DNA of 64,000 bases, taken from positions 1 through 64,000 of the forward strand of contig NZ_JAKRNU010000006.1 in assembly GCF_022346545.1 (NCBI RefSeq), in the 5' to 3' direction. The DNA comes from Sporosarcina sp. ACRSM (GTDB lineage: Bacteria > Bacillota > Bacilli > Bacillales_A > Planococcaceae). The notes under the pieces are model-generated. The model was not told where the DNA came from. It was given only the letters and a program-made list of their open reading frames with translations, and did not search any database. This document shows positions 61,169-64,000 of the stretch, one piece after another (the first letter of the stretch is position 1; each line of letters opens with the position of its first letter). A program made the translations under genes and the position numbers.

Positions 61169-62515
61169 TTAAAAAGTAATCGTTCCAACCAAAACTCCGA
61201 CAATAATAAAAATAGCCACAATACCTATCGCCCATTTTGCGGTATATTTATGGAGATCTCCTAAACTGATGCCTGTCAATTGAATGAGCAAATAAATGGA
61301 GGCCACAAGGGGACCCATAATGCCAAATGGAGTTCCATATAACGATGCCGTCCCGATGACTAACGGATCGATGCCGTAAGCTGCGGCCGTTTCCGCTAAA
61401 ACTGGCAAGATGCCAAAGTAAAATCCGTCAGGTCCAATTAAAAAGAGTCCCGGAACACTGATAATTGCTGTGATTAATGCCATAATAGGTCCTAATTCTG
61501 ACGGAATGACATTGACGACTGTTTGTGCCATCGCTTCAGACATTAAGGTGCCTTTAAAAATCCCTGAAAAAATACCAGCTGCCAATACCATACTGACAAC
61601 GGCCAATGCATTTGGTGAATGGGCAGCAATTCGCTCTCGCTGATCCGCTAACATTGGATAATTGATAAATAACGCGATCGCCGTGCCAACGATAAACAAA
61701 ATTGCAGCTGGCAACCATTCCGCTACAATGGCTACCATAATTATGGCTGTCAAAAAGAAATTCACCCAAATGATTTTCGATTTCTTACTTCCTTGGTTGG
61801 GGTTCTCTATATTTTCAATAGAAGCTTGTTCGATCGCAGCATCTTCTATAATGGCAGATTGGCTCGAAAAGGAGTCAGATTGAACCGGGTATAGCCCCGC
61901 TTCCTTACACCTAGCTCGCTCTTTTAAACCGATGATATAAGCAACGCCGACTACATAAAGTAAACTAACCAGCATCCCCGGAAGCATTTTCAAATATAAT
62001 GCGGTCGGATCAAGATTCAACACACTTGCAATTCGGCCAGCCGGTCCCCCCCAAGGAACGAGTGTTGTAATGCCAATTTGCATGATAACGATTGAAGCCA
62101 GTATGACAGGATTAATGCCCAGTTTTTTATACAAGGGAAGGAAAGCGGTTACACAAATCATCATTGTCGTTGAACCATCACCATCAAAGCCGATGATTCC
62201 CGCCAATATGGCTGATCCTACAATTACTTTTAGAGGATCTCCTTTCGCTAACTGTATAATTTTTGTTGTCATTGGATCAAATAGTCCGGTATCCAACATG
62301 ATCCCAAAATATAATATGGCGAACAATAGTAAGATAGCCGTCGGTGCTACCTTTTGAATCCCTTCCATCATAAATGTCCCCAGTTCCGATCCAAATCCAC
62401 CAGCTAGTCCAAAAAGTATCGGAATAACTGTTAACCCAACAAATGGTGATATCCGTTTGGACATGATCAGAGACAAAAAAGTGACGACCATCAGAAACCC
62501 TAAAATAGACAACAT
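61169..62515 (-). CDS. CitMHS-family citrate/divalent-cation transporter
   Basis: 448 residues from ATG 62515 (GAGGAGG 9 bases upstream); an in-frame extension to 62590 has no site. About twelve helices. CitMHS signatures: FGIMLDTGLFDPMTTKIIQ, GFDGDGSTTMMICVTAFLPL, TLVPWGGPAGR, and LIGPDGFYFGILPVLAE. Family members import metal-citrate or related acid complexes with protons. Located between the CoA-transferase and the dehydrogenase genes, so it may supply the acid they process. Confidence 0.9.
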   Translation of the reverse strand: MLSILGFLMVVTFLSLIMSKRISPFVGLTVIPILFGLAGGFGSELGTFMMEGIQKVAPTAILLLFAILYFGIMLDTGLFDPMTTKIIQLAKGDPLKVIVGSAILAGIIGFDGDGSTTMMICVTAFLPLYKKLGINPVILASIVIMQIGITTLVPWGGPAGRIASVLNLDPTALYLKMLPGMLVSLLYVVGVAYIIGLKERARCKEAGLYPVQSDSFSSQSAIIEDAAIEQASIENIENPNQGSKKSKIIWVNFFLTAIIMVAIVAEWLPAAILFIVGTAIALFINYPMLADQRERIAAHSPNALAVVSMVLAAGIFSGIFKGTLMSEAMAQTVVNVIPSELGPIMALITAIISVPGLFLIGPDGFYFGILPVLAETAAAYGIDPLVIGTASLYGTPFGIMGPLVASIYLLIQLTGISLGDLHKYTAKWAIGIVAIFIIVGVLVGTITF

Positions 62516-62659
62516 CGATTTTTTCCTCCTCAAGTGGCTTAGTTGGCACCGCTTACATTCTCTTTTTAGTAAGTTTCCTCTAAGTTGCACTAATGAAGAA
62601 TACGGTCAATCCTTGTAATAAGAAATTGCTCTTAACTTATTCGTAAATCCTTGCCATTG

Positions 62660-63820
62660 CTATTTTTGTAGGTTCAATTTCTGATGCAGAATCTCTTCAT
62701 TATGTTGTCCTAATTCAGGCCCAATCCATTTCAAACTACCCGGAGTTTCAGAAAGTTTTGGAACAACTCCTGGCACCAATACTGCTTCACCATCTGGAAG
62801 TACCACTGTTTGTAACATCTCACGCGCCTGAAATTGGTCATCATGTACGATATCTTCAATACTATAAATCGGACCAACCGGCACTCCAGCATCATCTAGC
62901 AATTTCTGAACGATCTTTTGTGGATATTTTTTTGTCCACTCTTCAATTAATTCGTCGAGAAACTCAGCATGCCTCGCCCTTCCTTGATTATCCGCATATG
63001 CAGGGTTATCAGCTAAGTCTGTTCGTCCTATCGCAACCATAAAGCGTTTGAATATACTATCGCTATTTGCTGCGATAACGATATATTTTCCATCTGCACA
63101 GAGATACGTATTCGAAGGTGCGATCCCTTCCAATGTAGCTCCGGTTCTTTCTCTGACAATTCCCTTCAAATCATATTCCGGTAACACCCCTTCCAATAAA
63201 GAGAAAACGGATTCGGTCAATGCGACATCTACAACCTGACCTCTTTTCAATGTATCTGAGTCCCTTGCTCTAAGCGCCAGCAATGTGCCAATGACTGCAT
63301 AGAGACCTGAAATCGAATCGCCAATTGCCAACCCTACACGTACTGGCGGTCTATCAGGAAAACCGGTTAAATACCGAAGCCCTCCCATGGACTCCGCAAC
63401 ACTTCCAAAGCCGACCTTATCTTTGTAAGGACCCGTTTGTCCGTAACCGGAAATTCGTGTCAATATAATACTAGGATTCACTTTTTTCAAATCCTCGTAA
63501 CCGATCCCCCATTTTTCCAATGTTCCAGGACGGAAATTCTCAATAATGACATCGGCCTCCTTCGCTAACTCCCGGACCGTTTCCTGCCCTTCCATCTCGC
63601 GTAGGTTCAGTGTAATGGATTTTTTATTTCGTGCATGCACATACCACCAAAGCGATGTTCCTTTATGCATAACACGCCAATTTCGCAGGGAATCCCCATT
63701 CTTTGGATCTTCCACCTTAATCACTTCTGCACCAAATTCTCCAAAAATCTTGCCCGCAAACGGAGCAGCTACAAAATTCCCTAATTCCAGTACTTTAATA
63801 CCTTCTAGTGGCTTTCTCAT
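62660..63820 (-). CDS. Class III CoA-transferase (CaiB/BaiF family)
   Basis: 386 residues; AAGGTGG before ATG 63820. Family motifs: LEGIKVLELGNFVAAPFAGK, DPKNGDSLRNWR, ENFRPGTLEKWGIGYEDLK, and SGYGQTGPYKDKVGFGSVAESMGG, with the catalytic Asp expected in the region after this (AIGDSISG). Transfers CoA between organic acids such as succinate, formate/oxalate or carnitine-type acids. Forms a set with the CitMHS transporter (same strand). Substrate pair unknown. Confidence 0.9.
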   Translation of the reverse strand: MRKPLEGIKVLELGNFVAAPFAGKIFGEFGAEVIKVEDPKNGDSLRNWRVMHKGTSLWWYVHARNKKSITLNLREMEGQETVRELAKEADVIIENFRPGTLEKWGIGYEDLKKVNPSIILTRISGYGQTGPYKDKVGFGSVAESMGGLRYLTGFPDRPPVRVGLAIGDSISGLYAVIGTLLALRARDSDTLKRGQVVDVALTESVFSLLEGVLPEYDLKGIVRERTGATLEGIAPSNTYLCADGKYIVIAANSDSIFKRFMVAIGRTDLADNPAYADNQGRARHAEFLDELIEEWTKKYPQKIVQKLLDDAGVPVGPIYSIEDIVHDDQFQAREMLQTVVLPDGEAVLVPGVVPKLSETPGSLKWIGPELGQHNEEILHQKLNLQK

Positions 63821-63862
63821 CTAATTCCCACCTTCTCTTTTTAGTAGATTGATTATTCAGAT

Positions 63863-63874
63863 ATTGTATACAAT
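63863..63874. promoter_or_regulatory. GntR-like operator upstream of the CoA-transferase gene
   Basis: Perfect 12-bp palindrome ATTGTATACAAT followed by AAA, 43 bases before the start; counterpart of 61132-61143. Confidence 0.55.
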
Positions 63875-63918
63875 AAATAGCGATGAAAATGATTAACTTA
63901 TCATTCAATTGCCCGAAC

Positions 63919-64000
63919 TTATTTTGCCACCGCAGATGATCGATTCGTTAATTCATAAAACGCCTTATCTAATTCAATTACCCTCGCTAAATCTAAACCC
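63919..64000 (-). CDS. C-terminal end of an unidentified protein (5' part outside window)
   Basis: A minus-strand frame enters from the right edge and ends in TAA at 63919. The 26 visible residues read GLDLARVIELDKAFYELTNR then SSAVAK. Too short to identify. The 98-base gap to the CoA-transferase start holds a promoter-sized region and the GTATAC palindrome. Confidence 0.5.
   Translation of the reverse strand, partial: GLDLARVIELDKAFYELTNRSSAVAK

Overview
The window looks like a chromosome segment of a low-to-mid-GC, endospore-forming member of the Bacillales. Evidence: AGGAGG-type ribosome binding sites throughout, sigma-K-like -10 elements (CATANNNTA) in front of spore-surface genes, a BclB-type exosporium domain, a LytH-type cortex peptidase, a serine T-box ahead of serA, HelD, YusW and YkuS family genes. 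A Sporosarcina/Planococcaceae-like host is my guess from overall gene content and is not proven by the sequence.

Layout. 1-10.6 kb: spore-surface block (truncated coiled-coil protein with an 83-residue tandem repeat, two small hypothetical proteins, a Cys/His-rich coat-type protein, a coiled-coil protein with 14-residue repeats, a BclB-like protein without collagen repeats, two tandem CsxC/DUF3794-like paralogues plus a third divergent one, and lytH), then a soluble chemoreceptor. 10.7-17.4 kb: luciferase-like oxidoreductase; serine/branched-chain amino acid genes (T-box, serA, a HAD phosphatase, a BCAT); thpR. 17.4-24.2 kb: a probable 6S RNA, corA, helD with a coupled SRPBCC gene, an EAL-CBS-GGDEF protein. 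23.5-28.2 kb: an N-acylamino-acid racemase/dipeptide-epimerase-like enzyme with a coupled GNAT, a divergent regulator, and an NhaC antiporter, tied together by a shared 22-bp operator-like motif. 28.5-33.8 kb: histidine degradation hutU-hutI-hutG followed by a YjiH-type membrane protein; no hutH is present here. 34.3-47.4 kb: AraC-type regulator with a degenerate receiver, SLC13-like transporter, DUF2935 protein, polysaccharide deacetylase, two-component system with a downstream lipoprotein, SDR, CtaM-like protein, ABC ATPase, AEC transporter, YusW lipoprotein, YkuS.

47.4-57.2 kb is an apparent inserted catabolic island: an RbsABC-like importer, LacI regulator, ribokinase, two M20 hydrolases and a glutamine-amidotransferase-like protein, all on the minus strand. 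It is bounded by a 68-bp direct repeat made of the ykuS 3' end plus its terminator, with a transposase remnant (IS91-type by recognition) directly abutting the right copy. Two GTAACCGGTTAC palindromes mark its likely regulon. 57.2-64 kb: thioesterase, 2-oxoacid dehydrogenase E1alpha/E1beta/E2 without E3, a CitMHS transporter and a class III CoA-transferase, with GTATAC palindromes in front of two transcription units.

The most unusual structure is a set of four intergenic arrays (13.97-14.38, 33.97-34.23, 39.61-39.69 and 47.43-47.66 kb) with head motifs repeated every 20-21 bp. The first two share the same TGAGC head; the other two have different heads but the same spacing. Three of the four lie between convergent genes. 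I know of no described family that fits them.
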